Shown one piece after another: positions 1 to 13,376 of a stretch of DNA of 64,000 bases. Below the pieces are notes generated by a model. That model was given only the letters and a program-made list of their open reading frames with translations, had not been told where the DNA came from and ran no database searches. A program made the position numbers and the translations under genes. This DNA is from Peromyscus leucopus (lineage: Eukaryota > Chordata > Mammalia > Rodentia > Cricetidae): positions 77,770,647-77,834,646 of the forward strand of contig NC_051069.1 in assembly GCF_004664715.2 (NCBI RefSeq), written 5' to 3'. The first letter of the stretch is position 1; each line of letters opens with the position of its first letter.

Positions 1-567
1 GTGTTCCCTTTACAACTCTTCAACATGTTGTAAAACAGCTAAGCAGGCCCACGGTAGAAGCTAAAATGATGAAACTACCTGATCTTGGATTTTCAACCTA
101 AAAAAGAAACTATCATCAAAATAAATTTAATCTCCTGGTAAAGATCTAAACATTAAGTGTTTTGTTACAGCAACAGAAAATGACAGAGCACATTATTTGT
201 CACAATATTTATTATATTAGCTGTATGTATTATCATGTCACAGTTAAGGTGTCATTAAGAGAAATTTCTGACATAAATTTCTAACCTGAGGAGGCTCTTC
301 AGTGTTTCTTAAGCAATGTATCAGATCCCTGGCCTCTACCCAGGAGCTGATGATCAGCAGCTCCCAACATCCAGTTAAATAAACAAGAATGTCTCCAGAC
401 TCGGTCAAATGTACCTTCACAGACTATATCACCACTCATGTTTTATGCCTGGTCAATACTCAAATATTTGTTGTTAAAGTAATTATGTTTAACATTACTT
501 GTATCCATATGTATAATACATAAGTTGGTAAGTCTCTCTTCATTACAATTTTTTATAAAAAAGAAAA
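1..567. other. AT-rich sequence with no recognised feature
   Basis: No open frame, splice-site pair or repeat family that I can recognise. Composition is AT-rich like the surrounding non-coding DNA. Confidence 0.5.
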
Positions 568-750
568 GTCAGGTGGTGGTGGTACACACAGTAATCCCAG
601 AATTGAAGCAGGGAGTCAGAGCCAGGCAGATCTCTGTGAGTTCGAGGCCAGCCTGGTCTACAAAGCGAGTTCCAGGACGGGCGCCAAAACTACACAGAGA
701 AACCCTGTCTCAAAAAAACAAAAAAAGAAAAGAAAAAGAAAAAGAAGAAA
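568..750 (+). repeat. B1 SINE with A-rich tail
   Basis: A 7SL-derived B1 with the usual order: GGTGGTGG head, a TAATCCCAG block, GATCTCTGTGAGTTCGAGG, and an ACACAGAGAAACCCTGTCTC end, followed by an A/AG-rich tail to about 750. The wording of the middle and the missing mouse-type CAGGACAGCCAGGG segment are typical of cricetid B1. Confidence 0.93.
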
Positions 751-1168
751 AATGAAAATACTATAAAAGTATTTGACAGTGATCTATATTTTCATTATTG
801 AGATACCCCTGCATGATTAAACAATTTCTCAAAAATGGTTCACTGTGATCTTTCCACAATTGATTCTTCTAGAATTAAGCTGGAAATGACAAATGATTAA
901 GCAGGATTCTTTTCTGTATGAATATGCTGATAAAAGGCTACTCACATCTCTCAGAAAGACTCCCTGTATTCATAAAATGAATTATCAAGAGTGACCTCAT
1001 AATACAATGAGAACAGATCACACTTGGGAAGACTAAATATTACAAACATTTATTTCACACTAATGTGCCTGGCATAGAGCACAAAGACAAAGGTGAAAGA
1101 TCTCTGTTTTATTCAACGAATTCCTCAGTCCTAATGAATTTTCCTCAATGTTTGCTAGAATGTCTTTT

Positions 1169-1325
1169 GGGCCAGGTGGTGTTGGTGCAAGCCTTTAGTC
1201 CCAGGAATCGGGAGGCAGAAGCAGGCGGATCTCTGTGAGTTTGAGGCCAGCCTGGGCTACAGATTGAGTTCCAGGAAAGGTGCCAAAGCTACACAGAGAA
1301 TCCCTGTCTCAAAAAGGGGGGGGGA
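1169..1325 (+). repeat. B1 SINE
   Basis: Complete B1 in the forward direction with slightly diverged A-box (GGCCAGGTGGTGTTGG) and a short G-run after CTGTCTCAAAA instead of an A-tail. Confidence 0.92.
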
Positions 1326-1719
1326 GGTCACCATAACTTCACTTTGACATAAACTGGAAAAAATGCCTGCTGTTCTTTGGGGTGCCAAGTCTAGAAATAT
1401 TGCATATCTGCTGAGTTCATAGTCTTCCAGCAAAGCTCACTTAACTTGTAATGACCATAGTGAGGCTTAGAATTTCAGGCTAGGTCCAGAGATATAAGAA
1501 AAAGGTCTCTGAGGGACAAGTAGCCACTCTGCCACCCAGTATTATTCCATTGTACACAGTTTGTGATGTATGCCAATGCTTAATTTCTAAATGTTCTTGA
1601 TGTTCTTCAACACTATAAGACTTTTCCTAGATTGTGCTGTCTGATACTTGCTTAGGTGTGATGTATGGTTAATGAATGGGCTTTCACCATTATAGGCATT
1701 CCTTTCTCAATTGAGTTCT

Positions 1720-2383
1720 CTGATGCAAACTGTGGTGAAATTTCTACTGGACAGATTCCATGATTATTCCATTCACAGAGATTTTCCTCACAGGATTATT
1801 TCATATTTAACAAGGAGTGACTTTTAGACAGTTTTCTAATGATTACATTCCTAGAAGAGTCTTTTGCCAGTGCAGACTTTCTCGTGCATATTAAGGCATG
1901 AATGATGCCAAAATGATTTTCAACTTTAATTATATTCATAGATTTTTCTCAGTTATAAAAAGTATTTTCCACGTTCATGACTTTCGTTGAGGTTTTCTCC
2001 AATATGAGTTAGATATATTTAAAACATGTTTAAAACTTCTATATTTTTTATATTCATGTTTCCTCCTATGTAAATACTTAGATGCATTCCAAGTTTAGAC
2101 CTGTAGTGTGGGACCTTTTCCCATATGTATTACATTTATAAAAATTTCCTCTTGTGTGAGTTTTCTCATTACATTTTATGGGCAAGTTCTGGTGAAACTT
2201 TCCTTCACATTCAATATGTCCCTAATGTTTCTCAAACCTGTGAGGGTTCTCTCATGTTAACTGAGAACTGTTTTACAGAAAGAACACCTATACTACACAC
2301 ACTCAAGGGAATGCTTGGTTGGAGTATTTGAAGCATTCTGAGGCTTAAATAAATGTCGTTCTATACCCATCCTCATCATAATT
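1720..2383 (-). pseudogene. Degraded distal zinc-finger remnants of the KRAB-ZNF
   Basis: Continuing downstream (minus strand) of the readable finger array are scattered finger-linker and CxxC-like scraps, but no frame stays open for a whole finger. I read this as the decayed 3' end of the finger exon plus its 3' UTR. The limits are approximate. Confidence 0.4.
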
Positions 2384-3350
<967 letters not shown>

Positions 3351-3608
3351 AGGATGCTATCCACATTGTAGAAGCCTAAAAGGACCAAAAAAATCATTTC
3401 TGTGAATTACACTTTAGGTTTTCTAATGGACTTCTCATGTTCATGTGAAGGAATTTTTCCAATCTTACTAGAATAGTGTTTTAAAATTACATGAAGTATA
3501 AATATATAAACAGTATATATTAATTTACATACTGAAACACACTAACAGGTTAACATATTTTTCTCACTTTATTTTGTTTTTGTGAAGAAATATTTTGTTA
3601 AAATATCA

Positions 3609-3822
3609 AGCTGGGTGGTGGTGGTGCACGCCTTTAATCCCAGCACTTGAGAGGTAGAGGCAGGAGGATCTCTGTGAGTTTGAGGCAAGCCTGGTCTAAA
3701 AAGCCAGTTTCAGGACAGGCTACAAAGCTACAAAGGGAAACCCTGTCTTGAAAAACAAGCAAGCAAGCAAGCAAACAAACAAACAAACAAATAAAAATTA
3801 ATTAATTAATTAATTAATAAAA
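3609..3822 (+). repeat. B1 SINE with (CAAG)n(CAAA)n(TTAA)n tail
   Basis: Full B1 beginning GCTGGGTGGTGGTGGTGCAC and ending AACCCTGTCTTG, followed by a tail expanded into CAAG, CAAA and TTAA microsatellite blocks up to about 3822. Confidence 0.93.
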
Positions 3823-4501
3823 CATCCATTAATTGCTAGGCATACTTTTCCACTCGGATAATGGTTACATTTTTTTACACTGCTCTATTCTCATATTTAC
3901 TTTGATATATGACAATTGTGAACTTTTCTCTCTGGCATTCTATTTATTCTGGTCTAAAATTGGCAATAATTTCTAGAACATCTTCTTTCTAGAATATGAG
4001 AGAAGTCCAATGGACAGCTTCCTAACCTGAAGCTTCCCTTATGGCTATGAATTTCTATCTTAGTTTGTTTAGAATTACTGCTTCAGGAGTGGTCATGTAT
4101 TGTGAGTTTTTTAAACATGAAATTTCTTCCTTACCACTTCCACACAAAACAGATACCAGTAATTGAGGTCTTAACTGAAGAACATTTTCTATTCTATTCA
4201 AAACCAGAATAAATACAAGGAAACACCTGTCCACCACCACCCTGGGGAAATATGTATGCTGTATGTCATCTCTAAAGTGTCTAGCTACTTGTGATCACAT
4301 AAGCTTTGACATTCACCTACAAATTGCTGACACACACTCCTCTGTCTGATAATCCATAGCTTCTCAAGGATCTTATCATGTTTGCAGAGATATTGCTTTT
4401 TTTAGTTTCATAAAAAGTAGAATCTTCTGTTATTTCTCATTATTTTTGTTGCTTTAGAAAAAGAAAAAAATAGAGGGGAGTGCTACACTCAGACTATAGT
4501 C

Positions 4502-4609
4502 CCCATTGAAAAAAGACGAAGAAGAAGGAGGAGGAGGAGGAGGAGGAGAGGAGAAGAAAAAGCCTAAGTTCTTTTTTGTTTTTTGTTTTTATGAGGTTTT
4601 TTTTGTTTG

Positions 4610-4640
<31 letters not shown>
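4502..4640. repeat. GA-rich (GAAGGAGGA) tract and T-rich B1 tail
   Basis: Simple GAA/GGA repeats at about 4510-4560, then a T/G-rich segment that is the reversed A-tail of the adjoining minus-strand B1. Confidence 0.8.
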
Positions 4641-4781
4641 TTAGACAGGGTTTCTCTGTGTAGCTTTGTGCCTTTCCTGGAACTCACTCTGTAGACCAGG
4701 CTGGACTTGAACTCACAGAGATCCGCCTGGCTCTGCCTCCCAAGTGCTGGGATTAAAGGCATGCACCACCACAGCCTGCGC
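4641..4781 (-). repeat. B1 SINE, reverse orientation
   Basis: Reverse B1: AGACAGGGTTTCTCTGTGTAG at the left, GGGATTAAAGGCATGCACCACC at the right. Confidence 0.93.
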
Positions 4782-4789
4782 TGAATTCT

Positions 4790-5780
4790 TAAATATGAAA
4801 ACTTAGTTCTCTTATTCTTGATTCTTAAGTAGGAACAACTCTTCCTATGCTGGGTCCTCCTGCTTTCTTACGTCATGCCTCATAAGTCTAACTTTTAGAT
4901 CTCTTTCTCTATTTTCTAATCAACAACCTAAGTAAAATACTCTATAACTTAAACACCATCTGTTACTCACTACACTCTGGTTCAATATTACACAGAGTTG
5001 TTTGTGACTCCTTGATGTAAATAAACTTATCTGACCTTTACCAAAATATTAATTGCATGAAATAAGGACATTAGTCTTACATTTTTATTGATGTACAATA
5101 TATAAAATGACCAGCACTTGAAATTTGCTTCATTAAAATGTGCTAAAACAAAAACAAACACATGAAAAAATGTCTGAAAACAAAATCCCCCATGAGATTG
5201 GAGTGTAAGAGGCAAATGAAACTATGAAAAAAGAAGTACCAGAGGAAATTATCAAAAAACAGACGTCAAAGGTTAGACTTTGGGTATAAATCTTAGAAAA
5301 TTTTCATCAAATGAAAGATAGTAACATATTCAAGAGAATTCTCCTTGTAGAGCATGTAATGAACAAGTTTGTCCCTCAGATATGGAACTTGTGATAAATT
5401 GGTAAAATGGCCAACCTATGCTAGACATGATCTCCCCATCCATGAGTACGATTAACCCGGCAGGCTCTGGTTTGCAGATTCATTTGCTGTCCATGGCTCT
5501 GCTCCCTGTTCCAATTTGAAGATCAACTCAGGTTTAGAGATACATTGTCCTGTTAATAAGAAATAATGTAGGACTTAGAGAAAATTTCTGCTAATAAGGT
5601 TCTTTGAAGGAAGACAAAAACAGGTTTTAAGAATTTTGCAACCAAAGTGTAAATGTGCACCTTTCATTAGAGAACACTGAACAATCATAATGTGTGGCCT
5701 AGAATCTTACCCCTAAACAGCTTTAGATCTCACATTTGTTCATATATTTACTATACTGAAAGTGCTTGCTCCTGACACTA
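4790..5780. other. Intron-like sequence between KRAB and finger exons
   Basis: No repeat or exon was recognised. In a normal KRAB-ZNF a short second exon (KRAB-b or linker) would lie between the KRAB-A and finger exons. I searched for one and could not identify it. Confidence 0.4.
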
Positions 5781-5936
<156 letters not shown>

Positions 5937-6125
5937 TCAATTACTCTATGCTTATAAACAGGAACATGAAGATACAGCTTCTCTTTAGGAGTGGAAGGCT
6001 CTCATATATATTTTACATTACAATTTACCTTGCTTACATTGTGAAGAAAAAAATATCAAAGAACTATTCTGATATTATTAATTTATGAATGGTGTACAAT
6101 GATTACCTTATAGATTAAAACATTC

Positions 6126-7052
6126 CCATTCTGTAGGCTGTTGTTTTGCCTTGTTGAACGTATCCTTTGCTCTACAAAAGCTTCTCAGTTTCAAGAGGTC
6201 CCATTGATTGATTGTTTCTCTCAGCGTCTGTGCTACTGGTGTTATCTTTAGGAAGTGATTTACTATGCCAATGCATTCAAGACTACTTCCTACTTTCTCT
6301 TCTAGCAGGTTCAGAGTAGCTGGATTTATGTTGAGGTTCTTGATCCACTTGGACTTAAGTTTTGTGCTCGGTGACAGATATGGATCTATTTGTAGCCTTC
6401 TACACGTTGATATCCAGTTATGCCAGCACCATTTGTTGAAGATGCTTTCTTTTTCCATTGTACACTTTTGGCTTCTTTGTCAAAGATTATATGTTCATAG
6501 GTGTGCTGGTTAATGTCAGGGTCTTCAATTCGATTCCATTGGTCCACATGTCAGTTGTTATGCCAATACCAAGCTGCTTTTATTACTGTAGCTCTATAGT
6601 AGAGCTTGAAGTCAAGGATCATGATGCCTCCAGAGGTTGTTTTATTGTACAGGATTCTTTAGGCTATCCTGGGTTTTTTGTTTTTCCATATGAACTGGCC
6701 CTCTGAATAGGTGAGTCAGTTGATTGGCTTGATCTGTTTGGGAGGCATCTAGGCAGTGGTACCGGGTCCTGTGCTCATTGCATGAGTTGGCTGTTTGAAA
6801 CCTGGGGCTTATGCAAGGACACTTGGCTCAGTCTGGAAGGAGGAGACAGGACCTGCCTGGACTGAGTCTTCCAGGTTGATCTCAGTCCTAGGGGAGGATT
6901 TGCCCTGGAGGAGGTGGGGCTGGGGGTGGGCTGGGGGAAGCGGAGGGGAACAGGAGGGGGGAGAACAAGGGAATCTGTGGCTGATATGTAGAACTAAATG
7001 GTATTGTAAATAATGATATAGAAAGGAAAAAAAAGAAGCTAACAAAAAAAGC
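6126..7052. mobile_element. L1 insertion with 5' inversion (twin priming)
   Basis: The left part, 6126 to about 6700, is ORF2 C-terminal sequence in minus orientation (minus-strand reading includes FNKWCWHNWISTCRRLQIDP). The right part, about 6700-7052, is L1 3' UTR in plus orientation with its G-rich polypurine stretch and A-rich tail. The pair is flanked by the direct repeat AAAACATTC (6117-6125 and 7053-7061). This is the signature of twin priming during target-primed reverse transcription. It lies upstream of the KRAB exon and has no intact frame. Confidence 0.85.
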
Positions 7053-7069
7053 AAAACATTCACTGTTGG

Positions 7070-7500
7070 TGTAAGAGAACTAAAGCTATTCAGGTAACTA
7101 GGCCTTAATCACATAGGGATGCATGTGAGGCATGAACATACCCAGGCCTCACTTTCCCTCTTAGGAGTTGAAGGCAGCCTCACTACTGTCATGTTGTATG
7201 GGTCATGCAATAACAATCGCCACTCCCAAAGAAAGAGTGATCCTTGTCACTAAGTCATGCAGCATAAGTCATATGTTAACCAAACCTGCTTCCTACAAGA
7301 CCTCAGGAACCTTTGAAAGTATAACCTTTGCTTTACCTGGAATGGCTGAAACACTTCTTCAGCACCCTGTCTCAATCACACAAGCAACCACTCACCATAG
7401 TAATAGTCCTATACATAGTATCACATATAGGTGAATGAACCTCCCTGTATTGTGACAACAGGAAAACATAAAATTGAAGAAACTGATTGTAAAGTGAATG
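7070..7500. other. Unannotated sequence
   Basis: An open frame of about 88 codons occurs at 7168-7434 (+), but it has no recognisable domain or clear codon bias. No repeat identified. Confidence 0.35.
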
Positions 7501-7529
7501 ATTCTATATTTACATATCTAGACTAATTC

Positions 7530-7890
7530 CTTTTTTTTCTTTTTCTTTTTTTTTTGGGGGGGGGATAAGGGGGTTGTTTGTTTTTTGTTTTGGTCTGGTT
7601 TGGTTTTGGTTTTTCAAGACATGGTTTCCCTGTGAAGCTCTGGCTGTCCTGGAACTCAATATGTAGTGAAGGCTGGTCTAGAACTCAGAGATTCACCTGC
7701 CTCTGCCTCCTGAGTGCTGGGACTAAAGCCATGGGCCACCACAGCCTGGCAACTACTGGGAGAGAAGGTTTCTCTGTGTAACAGTCCTAGGCTGTCCTGG
7801 AACTCACTTTGTGAACCAGGCTGGCCTTGAACCCACAGGGATCTACCTACCTCTGCTGGGATTAAAGCTGTATGCCAGCACCACACAGCT
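7530..7890 (-). repeat. Two adjacent B1 SINEs, reverse orientation
   Basis: Two reversed B1 units lie side by side: about 7607-7752 and 7762-7890, each with TTTCNCTGTG at the left and a GGGANTAAAGC block at the right. The left one carries a T/G-rich reversed tail from about 7530. The second unit is shorter and more diverged, so this may be two insertions or a dimer. Confidence 0.88.
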
Positions 7891-8279
7891 AGATATATCT
7901 AGACTGACTTCAATGGTAAGTGCATGTCAGAAGAGCAGCAGGTGGCAACTGAAGTCAGAGAAGTCAGCCTACCAGGAAGCAAAGCTTTGATAGGTGAATC
8001 TTGGATAGGAAAGTCCCTGAGGGCTTCAGCCCCAAAATGTCTCTTGCTACTTCTGTGCCTATATATGTTTGCTGCTGTCATTTTTCACTGGTATCTGGCA
8101 TGGTGTGAATGGGCATGGGGGGATCCCCATTCCTTTAATCGGGTATGATTATCTCATGAAAATATCCTGTTCTGCTGGGCATATTTACCTGTGGATAATT
8201 GTGAAGATGATTTCCTCCTAAACTGTACTGTAACTAAAGCAATGATTATACACAATAAGAGTGTTGATTTAAATAGGAT

Positions 8280-8462
8280 TGTTTGTTATTTTATTTTTTG
8301 TTTTTTTTTTGTTTATTTTTCAAGACAGGGTTTACACTGTGTAGTTTTGGAGCCTGTCCTAGATCTCACTCTATAGACTAGGCTGGCCTTGAACTCACAA
8401 GTTCTGCCTGGTTCTGCCTCCTGAGTGCTGGGATTAAAGGCGTATACCACCACCACCTGGCT
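8280..8462 (-). repeat. B1 SINE, reverse orientation
   Basis: T-rich reversed tail, then CAAGACAGGGTTTACACTGTG through GGGATTAAAGGCGTATACCACC. Confidence 0.92.
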
Positions 8463-8690
8463 TAAATAGGATTTTGATGATTGACAGGCTTTAATAAATA
8501 CAGTAAGAGGTTAGAATAAAGGTTAGCTTAGTGAGAAAACTAATACAGGTGAAAGTAAGATACAATGTTGCCCCTGCTCCTAATAAAGCAGGGGTTGCAG
8601 AGGATAGAAAATAAGAACAAGAAAATGTCTCTTGAGGAGTGCTATAGACATTGACTAGTGACGTAGGTTAATGATTAAGAAAAACAATTG

Positions 8691-8940
8691 AAGCCAGGCA
8701 GTGGTGGTGCACACCTTTAATCCCAGCACTCCGGAGGCAGAGCCATGTGGAACTCTGTGAGTTGGAGGTCAGGCTGGGCTACAAAGTGAGTTCCAGGACA
8801 GGCTCCCAAGCTACACAGAGAAACCCTGTCTCTAAAACCAAAAATAAATAAATAAATAAATAAATAATAAATAAATAATAAAAAAAAAAAAAGAGAGAGA
8901 AAAGAAAAAGAAAAGAAAGAAAGAAAGAAAGAAAAAAAAA
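8691..8940 (+). repeat. B1 SINE with (AAAT)n and (AAAG)n tail
   Basis: Forward B1 starting AAGCCAGGCAGTGGTGGTGC and ending AACCCTGTCTCTAAAACC at about 8842, then about 95 bp of AAAT/AAAG simple repeats. The flanking AAAACAATTGA at about 8681-8691 and 8938-8947 is a likely target-site duplication. Confidence 0.92.
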
Positions 8941-9490
8941 ACAATTGAGTCCCAGTAGCCCAGATAGCTTAAATTCTTTATCCTTAATGTTGGGAGATGT
9001 GCTCACAGGTTTTGGTGTACATCGTAGCTAAAGCAAAGTATTAAATAAATAATGACTTGAGGTTAGGGAAAAATGTTTTTGTTAATTGGCTTTGAGGTAA
9101 AAATATCTTGGAAAATATTTTAAGGCATACTTTATTAGTTCACCAACTCTGTGGCTTCCTCCTCAATCCTTGAGTTGCTGCAGCCTGGTCCTCATGGCAG
9201 CAGTAGGTAAGCTTTATATGCTGACTGGTATTCCGTACAGATTAAAGGTGTGTATTCTGACATTCCAATATTTCCTTGCCCATACAAATAACTGCTTATT
9301 ACTTGTTATTATTAAGACCTACTAATTACAAAATTATAGTATAATAGTATGAAGTTGTATCAGAACAGGTAAGTGAACTGAGCAGATCTGGATTTCAACA
9401 GCTATCCCATAGTAAAATTAGAAAGGCTTATGGGATAGTCAGAAGGAAGAAAAGAGAGTGAGACATGGGAGTGTTTTCAGATACAGAGGA

Positions 9491-9528
9491 GGAAACACAC
9501 ATACACACACACACAAACACACACAAAA
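9491..9528. repeat. (CA)n microsatellite
   Basis: Imperfect CACA repeat with ATAC and AAAC interruptions. Confidence 0.9.
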
Positions 9529-9661
9529 AAAATGAAAATCTTGCTATGAAATTCCTATTGCACAGGTAGAGGCTCTCCAAACAGACTAAGGTTAAACAAA
9601 TTACTACTAGATAAAGATTGGATTGAAAAGACTTCTTTAAGTAAGTTTTAGAATATTTTGA

Positions 9662-9840
9662 AATGGAGAGATGGCATAATGGTTTAGCAGTTAAAGGTGC
9701 CTGTCATCAAGCCTTACACACTAAATTCTATCCCTGGGCCCACATGTTCCTCTGATTTGTACCCATATGTGTGTATGCTTGAACATATATGTATGCACAC
9801 ACACATACACACACATACACACACACACACATACATAAAT
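9662..9840 (+). repeat. RSINE1/B4-like SINE with CA tail
   Basis: Diverged tRNA-type SINE head (GAGAGATGGC...GGTTTAGCAGTTAAAGG), then an ATTCTATCCCTGGGCCCACATG box and a 3' (CA)n block at about 9785-9835. Confidence 0.6.
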
Positions 9841-10164
9841 GTAAAAAAGAATATTCTGAACTGAATTTTAAAAAGATGAGTAAGGTAAAAACTGGAGACC
9901 ACAGCATAAATTGCTACTAGAGGGAAGCTGTTGTATGAAATAAAATATTAGGAAGAATAAGCTAAGATTGGCAATCTAAGTTTGAGCCTTTTGAGAGTAG
10001 AAAAACTAAAATTGAATACAGCAATGGGAGAAAAACAAGAATCAAAGAATAAATCAATGAAATTAAAATAAACAGTTAGCATACAGAGCACACACACAGA
10101 GACACACCACACACTCTGCTCAACAACTGAGGGTTAGAACTATTCTGGACCTGAGTTCATTAGA

Positions 10165-10308
10165 AATCAAAAGAAACACTTTTAATCCCAGCACTTGAGA
10201 GGCAGAGGCAGGCAGATCTCTGTGAGTTCAAGGCCAGCCTGGGCTACATTGTAAGTTCCAGGACAGGCTTCAAAGCTACACAAAGAAACCCTGTCTGCAA
10301 AAAAAAAG

Positions 10309-10339
<31 letters not shown>

Positions 10340-10345
10340 GAAATT
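10165..10345 (+). repeat. 5'-truncated B1 SINE with (AAAAG)n tail
   Basis: Begins in the middle of the B1 A-box region at CTTTTAATCCCAGCACTTGAG and ends AACCCTGTCTGC, followed by an AAAAG repeat. Confidence 0.9.
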
Positions 10346-10865
10346 AATGGGACATAGGCTACAAAGTCAAGAAGAAGGCAGATATTGATGACAAAAATCT
10401 TGATTTTAGTGTTAAAGAAGAAACAGAAAAGACACCAAAACAGAACATTATATTGACCCAAACTCAAATCCCCAAAATAAAATGCCATATATGCTCTGAA
10501 TATAAATCCTTTAAATAAGAAACCAGTATCAAATCAAGAGTCTAGGAATGACTCAATATTCAGGAATTAAATACTATACTTTGAAATAACCTTTGAGCTA
10601 AGCAAGTATACATGAAGAATAATGAAGTAAACTTGGATACTGACTTTTGGAACTGGTCCACAACTACTGGGCAATTCTTCCATCTATGGTGGAAACTAAA
10701 TCCTCTTAGGCCTTATCTGTAGCAACCGGTTTGATCAATGAAACATGGCAAAGGTACCATCTGGAAAACTCATAGGCTAGACTGCAAAAACTCACACAGT
10801 GAGGGGGTCCCTGCAAGTGTCATACAGGGAAGGAAACAACTGAAGAGATAAGAATGAAAACTGAG

Positions 10866-10950
10866 GGCTGGGGTTTTAGCTCAGTGGTAGAGCACCTGCT
10901 TAGCAAGAACAAGGCCCTGGGTTCAGTCTTCAGCTCATAAAAAAAAATGA
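10866..10950 (+). repeat. ID SINE (BC1/tRNA-Ala derived)
   Basis: GGGCTGGGGTTTTAGCTCAG, then TGGTAGAGCACCTGCTTAGC and a GGCCCTGGGTTCAGTC B-box, ending in an A-run. This is the standard rodent ID element with A and B boxes of the pol III promoter. Confidence 0.93.
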
Positions 10951-10956
10951 AAACTA

Positions 10957-11098
10957 TAGGCAGGTGGTGGTGGCTTATGCTTTTAATCCTAATACTTGGG
11001 AGGCAGAGGCAGGTGGATCTCTGAGTTTGAGGACAGCCTAGTCTACAGAGGAAGTTCCAGAACAGACAAGGCTACACAGAGAACCCAATCTCAAAAAG
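10957..11098 (+). repeat. B1 SINE
   Basis: Forward B1 (GGCAGGTGGTGGTGGC ... CTACACAGAGAACCCAATCTC). Its A-tail is the seed of the long polypurine tract that follows. Confidence 0.92.
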
Positions 11099-11108
11099 AG
11101 AAAGAAAA

Positions 11109-11153
<45 letters not shown>

Positions 11154-11301
11154 GAAGGAAGGAAGGAAGGAAGGAAGGAAGGAAGGAAGGAAGGAAGGAA
11201 GGAAGGGAAGGGAAGGGAAGGGAAGGGAAGAGAAGAGAAGAGAAGAGAAGAGAAAAGAAAGAAAAGAAAAGAAAAGAAAAGAAAAGAAAAGAAAAGAAAT
11301 C
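11096..11301. repeat. Homopurine microsatellite (GAAA)n(GGAA)n(GGGAA)n(GAAAA)n
   Basis: About 205 bases of uninterrupted purine on the plus strand. The unit drifts in order from AAAG to GGAA to GGGAA to AGAAG to AAAAG. A long reading frame of lysine, glutamate and arginine across it is a composition artefact. Confidence 0.95.
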
Positions 11302-11319
11302 TGGTGCAGATTGACTTTT

Positions 11320-12190
11320 TGAACCTAGATCAGACTTTGGGGAGTCTAATGCCAGGTATTCATTGTCAGCATATTTAAAACACAGTACAATTTGGGAAGA
11401 GGTTTCTAGGCAATAATTGGTCCAATCAATCCAATTTCAGGTGCACAGTAAAGCTCAAAGTGTGACTACAAAGAAACTCATTTACAAGGTACATGTGACC
11501 ATGAGGGTGAGTTCTATAGCTCAAAGACCTAGAATTTAGATTGGTGTATGACCAAAGCATAGAGGTGAGCAGATTATAAAGTACATGGAACATCTTCCGT
11601 AAAGATTTCTAACTATCTAGGAAGAGAACAGTCTGGAATAATAATTCTGGTGAATTGGGCAACCCTCTGCCTCTATAGCAAAAGCTAGGTGAGATCTCTC
11701 TCTGTAGCAAAAAGTGGGTGAGGTCTGCCTCCACAGAAAGGAAAAAGGTCACCAGGTCATTAACAAAATCCACTCTCACTCAGCTTTCTGGATGGAATAG
11801 TGGTATTTGGTTTTTAACTCCTCCATTGAGGAGACACTCCTGCAATGATTAACATTCCTGGTTCTCCTGGGGCTTCTCTGTGAGTAAAAGGTCCTCTGTG
11901 CCCCCAACAACACAGCTCTGTTAGGAAGCTAGGCATTAGGTAGGAAATCAAGCTATCCTGAGACAACCAAAGAAGCACAATAAAAATCCAGAAGAACCCT
12001 TCTTCCTAGGACACATGGAAATTCCTGCAGCTGCCCACTGTCAGGCAACAGTGAGTGTTCTTGTACAACATCCCAGTTCTGCTTTCAGTGACCCACTCCA
12101 GCTTCCAGATCACTGAAACACTGAGTTAAAGCCAGCTAGCAGAGAATCCCTATCACAGAACCAGCAGTCATAAACTATTCTAAGTTGTCA
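11320..12190. other. Unannotated sequence
   Basis: No SINE, L1 or exon recognised. It may include old, unidentifiable repeats. Confidence 0.35.
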
Positions 12191-12194
12191 CATT

Positions 12195-12610
12195 TTTAGG
12201 ATGGTTTTTGATCCATAATTTGAATATGAAAGATCCTCCACAGATTCATGCACCAGATGCTTGGGCATAAACTGGTGACATTATTTTTAGAAGTGAAGAA
12301 AACTTCAGGAAGTTGGGACCAGCTAGAAGAAATAGATCACTGGGGTCATGTCCTTCCTTGTACATTAGAGTCTCTGGCCCTTTATGGCCTCTTGATTGCT
12401 TTCTATAACCAGGAGAATAAGCTTCAAAGCCATTCATACCTACCAGTATGATATATGATATTCTTTTCCAGTACAGGAGACCAGGACACCATAGACTCAA
12501 CTTGCAATTACCATGAGCAACAACAACAAAAGTCCTTTCCAATAGGTTGTTGATCTCCAGTTATCATGCTACAACAACAACAAAAAGCCTACTTCAAGAA
12601 TAGCTGGCTA
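12195..12610 (+). repeat. Old rodent interspersed repeat (hAT-like/MER type, family uncertain)
   Basis: Starts TAATTTGAATATGAAAGATC and shows the layout of an abundant rodent medium-copy family (TTTGAATATGAAATGT head, GGTGGGGCC-like middle with ACTGGGGTCATG, AACAACAACAAAAG tail). Strongly diverged. I do not assign a family name. Confidence 0.4.
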
Positions 12611-13370
12611 AATAAAATATAATCTGTTGTGTAGAAATGGGATTTTATTTTAATAAATTTATAAACGATGAGTGTGTCATTGCAAGTAACTTGAGGGCTA
12701 AAGGTTACCCAAAATCCAAGATAGAAGGAAACCACAACACTTGATGAGGGAGTGAAGGGTGGTCATGAATGTATTGTCAGAAATGGGTAAAAAATGTGGA
12801 AGAAGTAAACAGGGATATGATCAAAATTCTACCTAACAGGACACGCAAAATGGTCAGCTGAACTGATATCTCATGGGTCTGTCTAAGCAAATTCCTGGGG
12901 AAATGTACAAAGTACTACCTAATTACCTATCTCTACCTTTGGAAAAGCTGCAGAGGACAGTCCAAGCTATATAGAGAAACCATATACCAAAACACCAAAA
13001 GAGTCTGTGTCAAATTGACATTAAATTAGTGAACACAATACATACCTGTGCTCCAGCTTGACAACATTAAGTGGAATCCCATAGGTAGAGAATATTTTTA
13101 TGGTGCTAGAATGCAGCTGAGTGTCCTGAGTACACTTAAAAGGGGCTTTAACAGCCAACTAGAGCCTGAGTCTCTAAGACTACTCTCTTAATATCTAAGC
13201 ATAATTATTTAATGTCAAGTACACAAAGACAAGCAAACAAAAATCACTATGAAATAAGGTTACTTTATGGAATATGTGGACTACAGAATAATAGGTAATA
13301 TGGTCTACCATTTTTCATTTAATAGTATTTTAATATTTAATAGCAATAAGGAAAGTAACATTACAGTAGG
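12611..13370. other. Unannotated sequence downstream of the TRIM pseudogene
   Basis: Holds the presumed 3' UTR and downstream flank of the minus-strand TRIM43-like copy 1. No other feature seen. Confidence 0.35.
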
Positions 13371-13376
13371 GAGTAC

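Noticed and set aside
10996..11322. Open frame of 108 codons rich in Lys, Glu and Arg
   Set aside because: It is the translation of a B1 tail and the homopurine microsatellite.
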